A stretch of 64,000 bases of DNA from Nocardia vaccinii NBRC 15922 (GTDB lineage: Bacteria > Actinomycetota > Actinomycetes > Mycobacteriales > Mycobacteriaceae). The stretch is from contig NZ_BDCC01000039.1 of NCBI RefSeq assembly GCF_001613305.1, positions 1 through 64,000 of the forward strand, read 5' to 3'. Of the stretch, positions 32,954-40,629 are shown piece after piece. The first letter of the stretch is position 1, and each line of letters opens with the position of its first letter. The notes beneath the pieces were generated by a model, which ran no database searches, was not told where the DNA came from, and saw nothing but the letters and a program-made list of their open reading frames with translations. A program made the translations under genes and the position numbers.

Positions 32954-34243
32954 ATGTCGACCACCGGCACCCCGAAAACCGCTGCGGAGATCCAGAAGGA
33001 CTGGGACACCAACCCCCGCTGGAAGGGCGTCACCCGCGAGTACTCGGCCGATAAGGTCGTGAAGCTGCAGGGCAGCGTCGTCGAGGAGCACACGCTCGCG
33101 CGCCGTGGTGCCGAGATCCTCTGGGAGGGCGTCAACACCGAGGGCGACTACATCCACTCGCTCGGCGCTCTGACCGGTAACCAGGCCGTCCAGGCCGTTC
33201 GTGCCGGCCTGCGTGCCATCTACCTGTCCGGCTGGCAGGTCGCCGGTGACGCGAACCTGTCCGGGCACACCTACCCCGACCAGTCGCTGTACCCGGCCAA
33301 CTCGGTGCCGTCGGTCGTGCGCCGCATCAACAACGCGCTGCTGCGCGCCGACGAGATCGCCAAGGTCGAGGGCGACACCTCCGTCGACAACTGGGTGGTC
33401 CCGATCGTCGCCGACGGTGAGGCCGGCTTCGGTGGTGCGCTGAACGTGTACGAGCTGCAGAAGGCCATGATCGCCGCGGGTGCCGCCGGTACCCACTGGG
33501 AGGACCAGCTGGCGTCGGAGAAGAAGTGCGGACACCTCGGTGGCAAGGTGCTGATCCCCACCCAGCAGCACATCCGCACGCTTACCTCTGCCCGGCTCGC
33601 GGCTGATGTCGCCGACGTCCCGACCGTCGTCATCGCCCGCACCGATGCCGAGGCCGCGACCCTGATCACCTCCGACGTCGACGAGCGCGACCGTCCGTTC
33701 ATCACCGGTGAGCGCACCTCCGAGGGCTTCTACCACGTCAAGAACGGCATCGAGCCCTGCATCGCGCGGGCCAAGGCCTACGCGCCGTACTCCGACCTGA
33801 TCTGGATGGAGACCGGTATTCCGGACCTCGAGGTCGCGCGGAAGTTCGCCGAGGGCGTCAAGTCCGAGTTCCCGGACCAGCTGCTGGCCTACAACTGCTC
33901 GCCGTCGTTCAACTGGAAGGCGCACCTGGACGACGCCACGATCGCCAAGTTCCAGAAGGAGCTGGCGACGATGGGCTTCAAGTTCCAGTTCATCACTCTG
34001 GCGGGCTTCCACTCGCTCAACTACGCCGCGTTCGACCTGGCCTACGGCTACGCCCGCGAGGGCATGACCGCCTTCGTGGACCTGCAGGAGCGCGAGTTCA
34101 AGGCCGCCGCCGAGCGTGGCTTCACCGCCGTCAAGCACCAGCGTGAGGTCGGCGCCGGCTACTTCGACACCATCGCCACCACGGTCGACCCGAACACTTC
34201 GACCGCGGCGCTGAAGGGCTCCACCGAAGAGGGCCAGTTCTAG
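32954..34243 (+). CDS. aceA: Isocitrate lyase
   Basis: A 429-residue isocitrate lyase of the short (Icl1) type that cleaves isocitrate to glyoxylate and succinate, opening the glyoxylate shunt for growth on acetate or fatty acids. The catalytic loop KKCGHLGGKV is intact, as are VVPIVADGEAGFGG, EDQLASEKK, IARTDAEAA and the C-terminal QREVGAGYFD. ATG 32954 follows GTGGAGTCAGAG and gives the family N-terminus (MSTTGTPKTAAEIQ). Paired in order with fadB2, as in M. tuberculosis. Likely control: RamB through the upstream half-sites. Confidence 0.97.
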   Translation: MSTTGTPKTAAEIQKDWDTNPRWKGVTREYSADKVVKLQGSVVEEHTLARRGAEILWEGVNTEGDYIHSLGALTGNQAVQAVRAGLRAIYLSGWQVAGDANLSGHTYPDQSLYPANSVPSVVRRINNALLRADEIAKVEGDTSVDNWVVPIVADGEAGFGGALNVYELQKAMIAAGAAGTHWEDQLASEKKCGHLGGKVLIPTQQHIRTLTSARLAADVADVPTVVIARTDAEAATLITSDVDERDRPFITGERTSEGFYHVKNGIEPCIARAKAYAPYSDLIWMETGIPDLEVARKFAEGVKSEFPDQLLAYNCSPSFNWKAHLDDATIAKFQKELATMGFKFQFITLAGFHSLNYAAFDLAYGYAREGMTAFVDLQEREFKAAAERGFTAVKHQREVGAGYFDTIATTVDPNTSTAALKGSTEEGQF

Positions 34244-34246
34244 TCC

Positions 34247-34350
34247 GCCTCTCCCAGCCTTTTGGCCAGACTCGGGAGCCGCACCGGTCGTGCACGCGGC
34301 CGCCGGCGGGGACGACCTTCACTTCTGGCCGTACCCGGTGAGTTACCCAT
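34247..34350 (+). repeat. Dispersed intergenic repeat, copy 2 (GAGTTACCCATGT family)
   Basis: Begins four bases after the aceA stop with GCCTCTCC and ends CCGGTGAGTTACCCATGTT. The interior is diverged from the other copies, but both ends and the length (~104 bp) agree with the copy behind lpd. On the minus strand it reads ATGGGTAACTCACCGGG. Confidence 0.65.
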
Positions 34351-34391
34351 GTTCTTGCGAAATCAGTTGGCCTGAGTTCGCAAGAACATGG
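34347..34391 (+). terminator. Perfect 15-bp stem-loop downstream of aceA
   Basis: CCATGTTCTTGCGAA (34347-34361) and TTCGCAAGAACATGG (34377-34391) are exact reverse complements around a 15-base loop. The left arm is the tail of the dispersed repeat. No T-run follows, so it may be a stem-type terminator or an mRNA-protecting 3' structure for aceA. Confidence 0.65.
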
Positions 34392-34566
34392 TCCTCACCA
34401 CCCGACCCGGCACTCCTGCAACGAGTGCCCACCAGCCCTTCCCGACCGAACAGCCCCGGCGGGGAGGGTTTTTACCTATACCTTGATTGATCGCCGGTCT
34501 CAGCTGCACCACAGCGGGGCTGCGCATCCAGAACCCACCGCCACACAACCAGCAGGAGCGGGCAAC

Positions 34567-35439
34567 GTGAGCAGCCAAAAGATTCAACGCGTTGGTGTTA
34601 TCGGCGCCGGACAGATGGGCGCCGGAATCGCGGAGGTGTGCGCGCGGGCGCACGTCGACGTGCTCGTGTTCGAACAGACCCGGGAATTGGCCGCCGCCGG
34701 GCGCGCTCGCATCCTGCGGTCGCTGGATCGCGGCGTGAGCAGCGGCAAGATCACCGAACGCGAGCGTGAGCAGGCGGCCTGGCGGCTGCGGTTCACCTCC
34801 GACCTCGGCGACTTCGCGGATCGTCAGCTGGTTGTGGAGGCCGTGCTGGAGAGCGAGGAGGTCAAGACCTCGATCTTCGCCGAGCTCGACAAGGTCGTCA
34901 CCGATCCCGATGCGGTGCTGGCGTCGAACACCTCCTCGATTCCGATCATGAAGATCGCGGTCGCCACCACCCAGCCCGAACGCGTGGTCGGCATGCACTT
35001 CTTCAATCCGGTGCCGGTGCTGCCGCTGGTCGAGCTGGTCACCACGCTCAAGACCAGTGCCGCGGTCGCCGAACGCGCGGAGTCCTTCGCCTCGGAGGTG
35101 CTCGGCAAGCAGGTCGTCCGCTCGGCCGACCGCTCCGGTTTCGTGGTCAACGCGCTGCTGGTGCCGTATCTGCTCTCGGCCATCCGGATGGTCGAATCCG
35201 GGTTCGCCACAAAGGAAGACGTCGACAAGGCCATGGTGCTGGGCTGTGCGCACCCGATGGGCCCGCTGGCGCTGACCGACCTGGTCGGGCTGGACACGGT
35301 GAAGTCCATCGCGGATTCGATGTACACCGAGTTCAAGGAGCCGCTGTACTCGGCCCCGCCGCTGCTGATGCGCATGGTCGAGGCGGGTCTGCTCGGCAAG
35401 AAGTCCGGCGCGGGCTTCTACCAGTACAACCGCGCCTGA
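34567..35439 (+). CDS. fadB2: 3-hydroxybutyryl-CoA dehydrogenase
   Basis: A 290-residue 3-hydroxyacyl-CoA dehydrogenase matching M. tuberculosis FadB2 (Rv0468). It shows NAD-binding RVGVIGAGQMGAGIAEVCA, catalytic-region SNTSSIPIMKIA, GMHFFNPVPVLPLVELV with the active His, and a C-terminal HPMGPLALTDLVGLDTV dimer segment. It interconverts acetoacetyl-CoA and 3-hydroxybutyryl-CoA in beta-oxidation or storage metabolism. GTG 34567 has GGAG 10 bases upstream. It lies 323 bp after aceA with a repeat and hairpin between, so it probably has its own promoter. Confidence 0.95.
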   Translation: MSSQKIQRVGVIGAGQMGAGIAEVCARAHVDVLVFEQTRELAAAGRARILRSLDRGVSSGKITEREREQAAWRLRFTSDLGDFADRQLVVEAVLESEEVKTSIFAELDKVVTDPDAVLASNTSSIPIMKIAVATTQPERVVGMHFFNPVPVLPLVELVTTLKTSAAVAERAESFASEVLGKQVVRSADRSGFVVNALLVPYLLSAIRMVESGFATKEDVDKAMVLGCAHPMGPLALTDLVGLDTVKSIADSMYTEFKEPLYSAPPLLMRMVEAGLLGKKSGAGFYQYNRA

Positions 35440-35448
35440 GCTGTGCTT

Positions 35449-35490
35449 TCGGCCTCCGTTTCGCTCCGGGGTGTTCGCGGCCCCGAAGGC
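35449..35490 (+). repeat. Short dispersed repeat (family 2), copy behind fadB2
   Basis: GGCCTCCGTTTCGCTCCGG then GTTCGCGGCCCCG, ten bases after the fadB2 stop. It matches the copy behind the ligase gene and the one near 57409. Confidence 0.6.
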
Positions 35491-35524
35491 TCGCTCCGGG
35501 CGGGGCTGGGAGAGCGCGAGGTTG

Positions 35525-35755
35525 CGATTGGGTGCCCGATGTTCCGATGTAGTGCTCGATGCTTCGGCGTTCCGCCTGGTTATCCGGGTTGACCAGGCAG
35601 TACCGGGGTAATGGCGCGAATACCCAAAGTTTCGTTTCGTCGACTTTCACGTCGACGCCGAGCGCGTCGGCAATCTGCTTCACCAGCCGTAAGCTGCAAT
35701 CAGGTCGCGGGGACCGCAGCTCGGAGAGGAGTTCCAGCTCATGGTCAATGTCACC
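35525..35755 (-). other. Protein-like minus-strand segment, possible gene remnant
   Basis: Read on the minus strand, this gap yields a protein-like stretch: HELELLSELRSPRPDC, RLVKQIADALGVDVKV, DETKLWVFAPLPRYCLVNP and DNQAERRSIEHYIG. No good start codon or family match is evident, and its N-terminal end overlaps the start of the MetE-like gene. The plus-strand reading is not protein-like. It could be a decayed gene or a small ORF with an unusual start. I find no cobalamin or SAM riboswitch in this 301-bp gap. Confidence 0.35.
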
Positions 35756-38068
35756 GACGGCTTCGGGTCGAGCATTCTCGGGTATCCGAGGATCGGGCCG
35801 CATCGTGAACTCAAGCGTGCCCTGGAGTCCTACTGGCACGGGAGTCTCTCGCGGGAGAATCTGCTGGCGGTAGGGCGGGAGATTCAGGAGGCGCAGTTCG
35901 GTGAGCTGGCCGCAGCGGGTCTGACGCAGGTTCCCGGCAACACCTTCTCCTTCTACGACCACGTCCTGGACAACGCGCTGCTGTTCGGTGCGGTGCCCAA
36001 ACGGTTCGAGCCGTATCGAGAAGGCTTGCACCCCTTGGACTTCTACTTTCTGATGGCGCGCGGGCGGCCGGATCTGCCGCCGCTCGAGCTGGTTCGGTTC
36101 TTCGGCACCAACTATCACTACCGCCAACCCGAGCTCGATGCCGACACCCGGTTCTCCCTGCATCCCGAGGCCATGCTCGACGAATTCGACCGGGCGATGG
36201 CGCGCGGTATCGAACTTCGCCCGGTGGTGCTGGGTCCGCTGTCGCTGCTGCTGCTGTCCAAGGCCGGGCAGGTTCCGGGTGAGACCGAATTCGATCGGCT
36301 GAGTCTGCTGGACGAGCTGCTGCCGGTGTACGAGGAGCTGTTCGAGATCCTCGCCAAGCGCGGATCGACCTGTGTGCAGCTGGACGAGCCGTGTTTCACC
36401 AGTGACCGCAGCTCGGCCGAGCTGGCCGCATTCCTGCGTGCATACCAGCGGCTGTCCACCGCGCCGCTGCGGCCGCGCATCCTGGTCACCGGTCAGTACG
36501 GTGATTTCGGCGAGGCGACCGCGATCCTGGCGCAGACCCAGGTGGAGGCGATCGGCCTGGATCTGGCCAGTTACCGGGTGCGGCCCGAGGAGTTGGCGAA
36601 GATCCCGGGGATCAAGCGCAAGCGGCTGTACGCGGGCGTGATCGGCGGGACCAATGTGTGGCGCGCGGATCGTCGCGTCACGCTGGACTACCTCGGCGCC
36701 TTGGCCGAGGTGTGCCCGGATCTGGTGGTGTCCACCGGGACGACGCTGCTGCACGTGCCCTACGACCTGTTGGTGGAATACGATATCGACGGCCCGGTCG
36801 CGGATCGCCTCGCCTTCGCGAAACAGAAAGTGCTGGAGGTCGTTTCGCTGGCGAAGGCGCTCACCGAGGGCGAGGGTGGGCTCGTCGGAGGCGAGGCTGC
36901 GAAGTGGCAGGGTCGGCCGCGTGAAGTGCACTTCAAGCAGAAACACGCTGTGCGGCAACGGGTTTACGCGATCACGCCGGATATGCGCGAGCGCGAGCCG
37001 TACGAGGTGCGACGAGATGCCCAGCGCGAGAAGCTGAATCTGCCGCTGGTGCCCTCGACGACGCTGGGTTCGTTCCCACAGACCGATGCGGCGCGCCAGG
37101 CGCGCTACGACCTCGGCGAGGGCAAACTGTCCTACGACGAGTACCGCAAGCGGATCGAATCGGAGATCGAGGCGACCATCCGGCTGCAGGAGGACATCGG
37201 CCTCGATGTGCTGGTGCACGGCGAGCACGAGCGCAACGACATGATCCAGTACTTCGCCGAACTGCTCGACGGTTTCGCCACAACGCATTTCGGCTGGGTG
37301 CAGGTCTACGGGTCGCGATGTGTGCGTCCGCCGGTGCTGTACGGCGACGTCTCACGGCCGAAGCCGATGTCGGTGGAATGGATCACCTACGCCCAGTCGC
37401 TCACCGACAAACCGGTGAAAGGCATTGTGACAGGTCCGGTCACGATGGTGGCGCGCTCGTTCGTGCGCCAGGATCAGCCGCTCTACGAAACCGCGGACCA
37501 AGTGGCCCTTGCCATTCGGGACGAGCTGGCCGATCTGGAGAAGGCCGGGGTGTCGATCATCCAGGTCGACGAGCCGTCCATCCGGGAGCTGTTGCCGCTG
37601 CGCGCGGGCAGACAGAGCCGGGAGTACCTGCGCTGGGCGGTGAACGCCTTCCGCCTGGCGACCTCGGGTGTCGATGCGCGGACCCAGATCCACACGCATA
37701 TCGCCTATTCCGGTCGCGCCGAGATCGTCCAGGCCATCGAGGAACTCGACGCGGACGTCACGGCCATCGTCGCCACCCGTTCGATCGAATGGGTGCTCAA
37801 GGCGCTGGCCGGTGACACCGAGGAGGGGCACGGCCTCTCGCACGGTGTGGGACCGGGCGTGTACGAAAGCCGTTCGGCGCGCATTCCCGATATCGACGAA
37901 CTGGACGGACTCCTCAGCGCCGCGGCCCGGGCCGTCACCCCCGAACGCCTCTGGGCCAATCCGGACGGCGGTCTCAAGACCCGGCACGGCTGGCAACTCG
38001 AACCCGCTCTGCGCAATATGGTCGCCGCTGCCCGCCGAGTCCGACGGCGCGCCGAAGCCGAGGGCTGA
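35741..38068 (+). CDS. MetE-like protein lacking catalytic zinc ligands
   Basis: A 775-residue homologue of cobalamin-independent methionine synthase with both barrels: N-terminal SSILGYPRIGPHRELKRAL, C-terminal STTLGSFPQTDAAR. Homocysteine-binding Glu (VHGEHERNDM) and Asp (VDEPSIRE) are kept. Of the E. coli zinc ligands (His641, Cys643, Glu665, Cys726) only the His remains: the equivalents read H653, A655, V677 and G743 (HTHIAY, ADVTAIVATRS, NPDGGLKTR). The catalytic His694 position is R711 (VYESRSARIP), and the folate-stacking Trp of TILCWSF is Arg (TMVARSF). It is therefore unlikely to make methionine; the function is unknown. ATG 35741 has GAGGAG upstream. Confidence 0.85.
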   Translation: MVNVTDGFGSSILGYPRIGPHRELKRALESYWHGSLSRENLLAVGREIQEAQFGELAAAGLTQVPGNTFSFYDHVLDNALLFGAVPKRFEPYREGLHPLDFYFLMARGRPDLPPLELVRFFGTNYHYRQPELDADTRFSLHPEAMLDEFDRAMARGIELRPVVLGPLSLLLLSKAGQVPGETEFDRLSLLDELLPVYEELFEILAKRGSTCVQLDEPCFTSDRSSAELAAFLRAYQRLSTAPLRPRILVTGQYGDFGEATAILAQTQVEAIGLDLASYRVRPEELAKIPGIKRKRLYAGVIGGTNVWRADRRVTLDYLGALAEVCPDLVVSTGTTLLHVPYDLLVEYDIDGPVADRLAFAKQKVLEVVSLAKALTEGEGGLVGGEAAKWQGRPREVHFKQKHAVRQRVYAITPDMREREPYEVRRDAQREKLNLPLVPSTTLGSFPQTDAARQARYDLGEGKLSYDEYRKRIESEIEATIRLQEDIGLDVLVHGEHERNDMIQYFAELLDGFATTHFGWVQVYGSRCVRPPVLYGDVSRPKPMSVEWITYAQSLTDKPVKGIVTGPVTMVARSFVRQDQPLYETADQVALAIRDELADLEKAGVSIIQVDEPSIRELLPLRAGRQSREYLRWAVNAFRLATSGVDARTQIHTHIAYSGRAEIVQAIEELDADVTAIVATRSIEWVLKALAGDTEEGHGLSHGVGPGVYESRSARIPDIDELDGLLSAAARAVTPERLWANPDGGLKTRHGWQLEPALRNMVAAARRVRRRAEAEG

Positions 38069-38385
38069 GCACCGGCGACCGCGCCGCGCGGCTGGGCAGG
38101 TCGTCCGCGGCGTGTCGCTGGGTCCGGCGCGACCGGCGAGTCGTTCGCCTTCGTCGGTCCCTGGACTCGCCGCGAGAGGGGCGTTCCGGAGCGAGTCCGT
38201 CGTGTGGCTCGCCCGTCGGCCGAGCTGGGCGACGTCGGAGGGGTGCGGGACTCATTTGCTGAGGATGCGCTGGTGGCTCGAAGGCCGCGCAGCGGGCGGC
38301 CCGTCGGCGGTACGGCTCGGGTTTCGCTCTCCTGTCCGGTCCGGTTAGCTGTGTGCGAACTACCGTTTTCTGACCAGGAGATCGC
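38069..38385. other. Gene-free spacer, 317 bp
   Basis: GC-rich sequence with no credible reading frame, no strong hairpin with a T-run and no match to the repeat families described here. The last 20 bases hold the ribosome site (CAGGAGATCGC) of the next gene. Confidence 0.6.
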
Positions 38386-38583
38386 ATGGGAATATTCGAC
38401 AAGTTCAAGGATGTCGCCGAGAAGGCCGTCGATGCGGCCGGACAGCACGCCGACAAGCTCGATCCGCTGATCGACAAGGCGGGTGACGCCGTCGACCGGA
38501 AGACCGGCGGCAAATTCTCCGGACAGGTCGACGCGGCCCAGGAAGCGGCCAAGAAGGCGCTTCGGGAAAAATCCGGAGAATAG
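38386..38583 (+). CDS. Rv0909-type antitoxin-like small protein (orphan)
   Basis: A 65-residue Lys/Asp/Ala-rich protein with the pattern of the MT0933/Rv0909 antitoxin family: MGIFDKFKDVAEKAVDAAG, KLDPLIDKAGDAVDRKTGG and a final AAQEAAKKALREK helix. In M. tuberculosis this antitoxin pairs with the adjacent SRPBCC protein Rv0910. Here the next gene is a secreted lipase and no toxin is adjacent, so it is an orphan or acts in another role. The strong ribosome site AGGAGATCGC precedes ATG 38386. Confidence 0.8.
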   Translation: MGIFDKFKDVAEKAVDAAGQHADKLDPLIDKAGDAVDRKTGGKFSGQVDAAQEAAKKALREKSGE

Positions 38584-38721
38584 GTTTCTACCTGGGCTGT
38601 GGGCGATGCGAGGCGTCGCCTCACAGCTGTTTCACCGGTCACGTTCACGGCACTTTCGGCGTCCGGCTCTATGATCGGACGGATGTCCCGTGACTTGCCT
38701 TTGCCGCGAAGGAGATGGCGG

Positions 38722-39624
38722 ATGCGCTCATCCGCTCTTCTCCTGGCCGTTCTGGCTCTGTGTGCGACGGCCGGATTCGGTGGACCCGCCGCGGTCGCGG
38801 CACCCGTCCTCGACGGCAGCGTGCCGCCGCCCGGTGCGAACGATTGGCGGTGCAAGCCTCCGGCGGCACATCCGGATCCGGTCGTACTCGTCCACGGCAC
38901 CTGGGGGAATCAGGACGCCTGGAACAAGCTCGCTCCGGCGTTGAAGGCCCAGGGATACTGCGTGTACGCGCTCAACTACGGCCGCGACACCACGAGTCTG
39001 CTCGGCAGGATGCCGGGCATCTACGGCACCGGGGATATCGGCAAATCGGCCGTGGAGCTGGCGAACTTCGTTGGAAAAGTCCGTGCCGCAACGTCTTCCG
39101 CGCACGTGGACCTGGTGGCGCACTCCCAGGGCGGAGTGGTGGCGCGACAGTATCTGCGGTTCGCGGGCGGCGCGGATCCGGCCGACCCGCGGCGCAACGT
39201 GGTTCGCAGGCTGGTGACCATGGGCGCCACGAATCACGGTTCGGACTCCGTCCTGCTGGGCTATCCGCTGGACACCGCCAGCGCGGCGGGGCCGGTGGCG
39301 GGTGGGGTGACGAATGTGCTCGGAATTTCCGCGGTACAGCAGATCACCGGCAGTAAATTCCTGGCCCACCTCAACGCGGGCGGCGATACCGAACCCGGCG
39401 TCGACTACACCGTCATCGCGACTCGAATGGACGATACGACGACGCCGCCGGAATCGACATTTCTGCGCGCTGGGCCTCGAGCGGTGGTCGATAATGTCTG
39501 GGTGCAGGCGGTCTGCGCCGGGGCGGCTGTCACACACGTCGGATTTCCGCGGTCGCCCATTGCGATTCGGCTCGTCCTGCGGGCGTTGGATCCGTCCTAT
39601 TCGGGTCAGGTCTGCGGTCGCTGA
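38722..39624 (+). CDS. Secreted triacylglycerol lipase/esterase (lipase class 2)
   Basis: A 300-residue exported lipase. The signal peptide is MRSSALLLAVLALCATAGFG with cleavage near AVAAP. The mature part shows the oxyanion VVLVHGTWGNQDAW and the nucleophile VAHSQGGVVARQYLRF, like Streptomyces/Nocardia secreted lipases of the EstA/LipA class. Two to four cysteines (WRCKPP, YCVYAL, AVCAG, QVCGR) suit disulfides. ATG 38722 is chosen over 38683 because AAGGAG lies exactly 7 bases upstream and the signal peptide then begins normally. Confidence 0.87.
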   Translation: MRSSALLLAVLALCATAGFGGPAAVAAPVLDGSVPPPGANDWRCKPPAAHPDPVVLVHGTWGNQDAWNKLAPALKAQGYCVYALNYGRDTTSLLGRMPGIYGTGDIGKSAVELANFVGKVRAATSSAHVDLVAHSQGGVVARQYLRFAGGADPADPRRNVVRRLVTMGATNHGSDSVLLGYPLDTASAAGPVAGGVTNVLGISAVQQITGSKFLAHLNAGGDTEPGVDYTVIATRMDDTTTPPESTFLRAGPRAVVDNVWVQAVCAGAAVTHVGFPRSPIAIRLVLRALDPSYSGQVCGR

Positions 39625-39680
39625 TAATTCTGCGGGATTTTCTCTGATGACCGCGAATTTCTGTCCGGACCGGAATACGA

Positions 39681-39716
39681 GAAAAACGGGCCCACATATC
39701 GGATACGCGGGCCCGT
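39681..39716 (-). terminator. Intrinsic terminator for the minus-strand exported protein
   Basis: On the minus strand ACGGGCCC (39716-39709) pairs with GGGCCCGT (39693-39686) and runs into TTTTTC (39685-39680). It is 29 bp after the stop of the gene starting at 40356 and may also serve the converging lipase gene. Confidence 0.75.
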
Positions 39717-39744
39717 CGATATCGCTCGATCGTCGATCAGTGCG

Positions 39745-40356
39745 TCACGGCCGACCGGTGGCGGCGGCCTGCACCGCATTCAGGAACTGCTGGCCACCCA
39801 TGGCGTAACCACCCGCGACGGCGCCGACCGCGATACCGATGGGGCCGGTGATGAGGCTGAAGATGCCGAAGCCCAGCAGGCTCCCGAGGAAGCCGCCGAG
39901 AGCGCCGCCGATGATCACGCCGGCGAGGTTCTTCTGTACCTGACCCCACAGGTTGCTCATCGCGTTGATGTCCTTGACCTGGCCGATCTCCCGCGGCGCT
40001 ACCTGCGGGGTCAGGGTCAGCGTGTGTCCGTCGGCACTGATCCGCTGCGCGACGGTGAAGATGTGACCGCCCAGATTTCCGTGCAGCCCGACCTGATCCA
40101 GCGTGGCGCCGGTGTCGGATTTCAGGGCGACCGTGGAACCGTCCGCGGCGGCCACGAAACGACCGGCGTCGACCGTCGCGGTGATGGCTTCACCGACCGG
40201 GGAAACCGAGGTCCGGTAGTGAATTCCGTTGTCCACACCGGAAGTCGCATCGTTGTGCACGGCCGTGGGCGCCGGGGCGGCATATGCGGTGCCGGCGGTG
40301 ATGCCGACGGCGCTGATCGCCATGAGAACGACCCCGGTGAACTTTCCGAATTTCAT
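39745..40356 (-). CDS. Exported protein with Gly-rich C-terminal membrane segment
   Basis: A 203-residue protein with a signal peptide (KFTGVVLMAISAVGITAGTA, cleaved near AYAAPAP), a beta-rich domain (YRTSVSPVGEAITATVDAG, GHIFTVAQRISADG) and a Gly/Ala-rich hydrophobic C-terminus (GVIIGGALGGFLGSLLGFGI). This layout recurs in uncharacterised proteins of Nocardia and Rhodococcus; I cannot assign a function, and a pore-forming or envelope role is only a guess. GGGAGGGAAATCAAC before ATG 40356 fixes the start. A terminator follows. Confidence 0.7.
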   Translation of the reverse strand: MKFGKFTGVVLMAISAVGITAGTAYAAPAPTAVHNDATSGVDNGIHYRTSVSPVGEAITATVDAGRFVAAADGSTVALKSDTGATLDQVGLHGNLGGHIFTVAQRISADGHTLTLTPQVAPREIGQVKDINAMSNLWGQVQKNLAGVIIGGALGGFLGSLLGFGIFSLITGPIGIAVGAVAGGYAMGGQQFLNAVQAAATGRP

Positions 40357-40629
40357 GTTGATTTCCCTCCCTGACACAACGATCCCCCACGGATTCCCCA
40401 AGTCTCGGCTCCCCCATGCGAATCGCCCGTCAGCTGCTGTGTGCGAATCGAACGCACTAATTAGTAGTGGAGTATTCGAGCGGACGCAAACGTAGTGATG
40501 AGGGTCACATCGGGAATTGATATGCCGCGCCGTGACGGACTATCGCGGGTGCGCCAGATGATAGCCATGAAATAACGAAGAGCTGGGACAGGTCGAATGC
40601 CGCGACGGGGCATTCGACCGGTCCGGACA

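Noticed and set aside
35441..35740. Cobalamin or SAM riboswitch before the MetE-like gene
   Set aside because: No B12 box or SAM-riboswitch core could be found in the gap, although canonical metE genes in actinobacteria often have a B12 riboswitch.
35333..37288. Minus-strand open frame of 651 codons opposite the MetE-like gene
   Set aside because: Most is a shadow of the MetE-like gene. Only the small protein-like part in the intergenic gap was kept as a separate observation.
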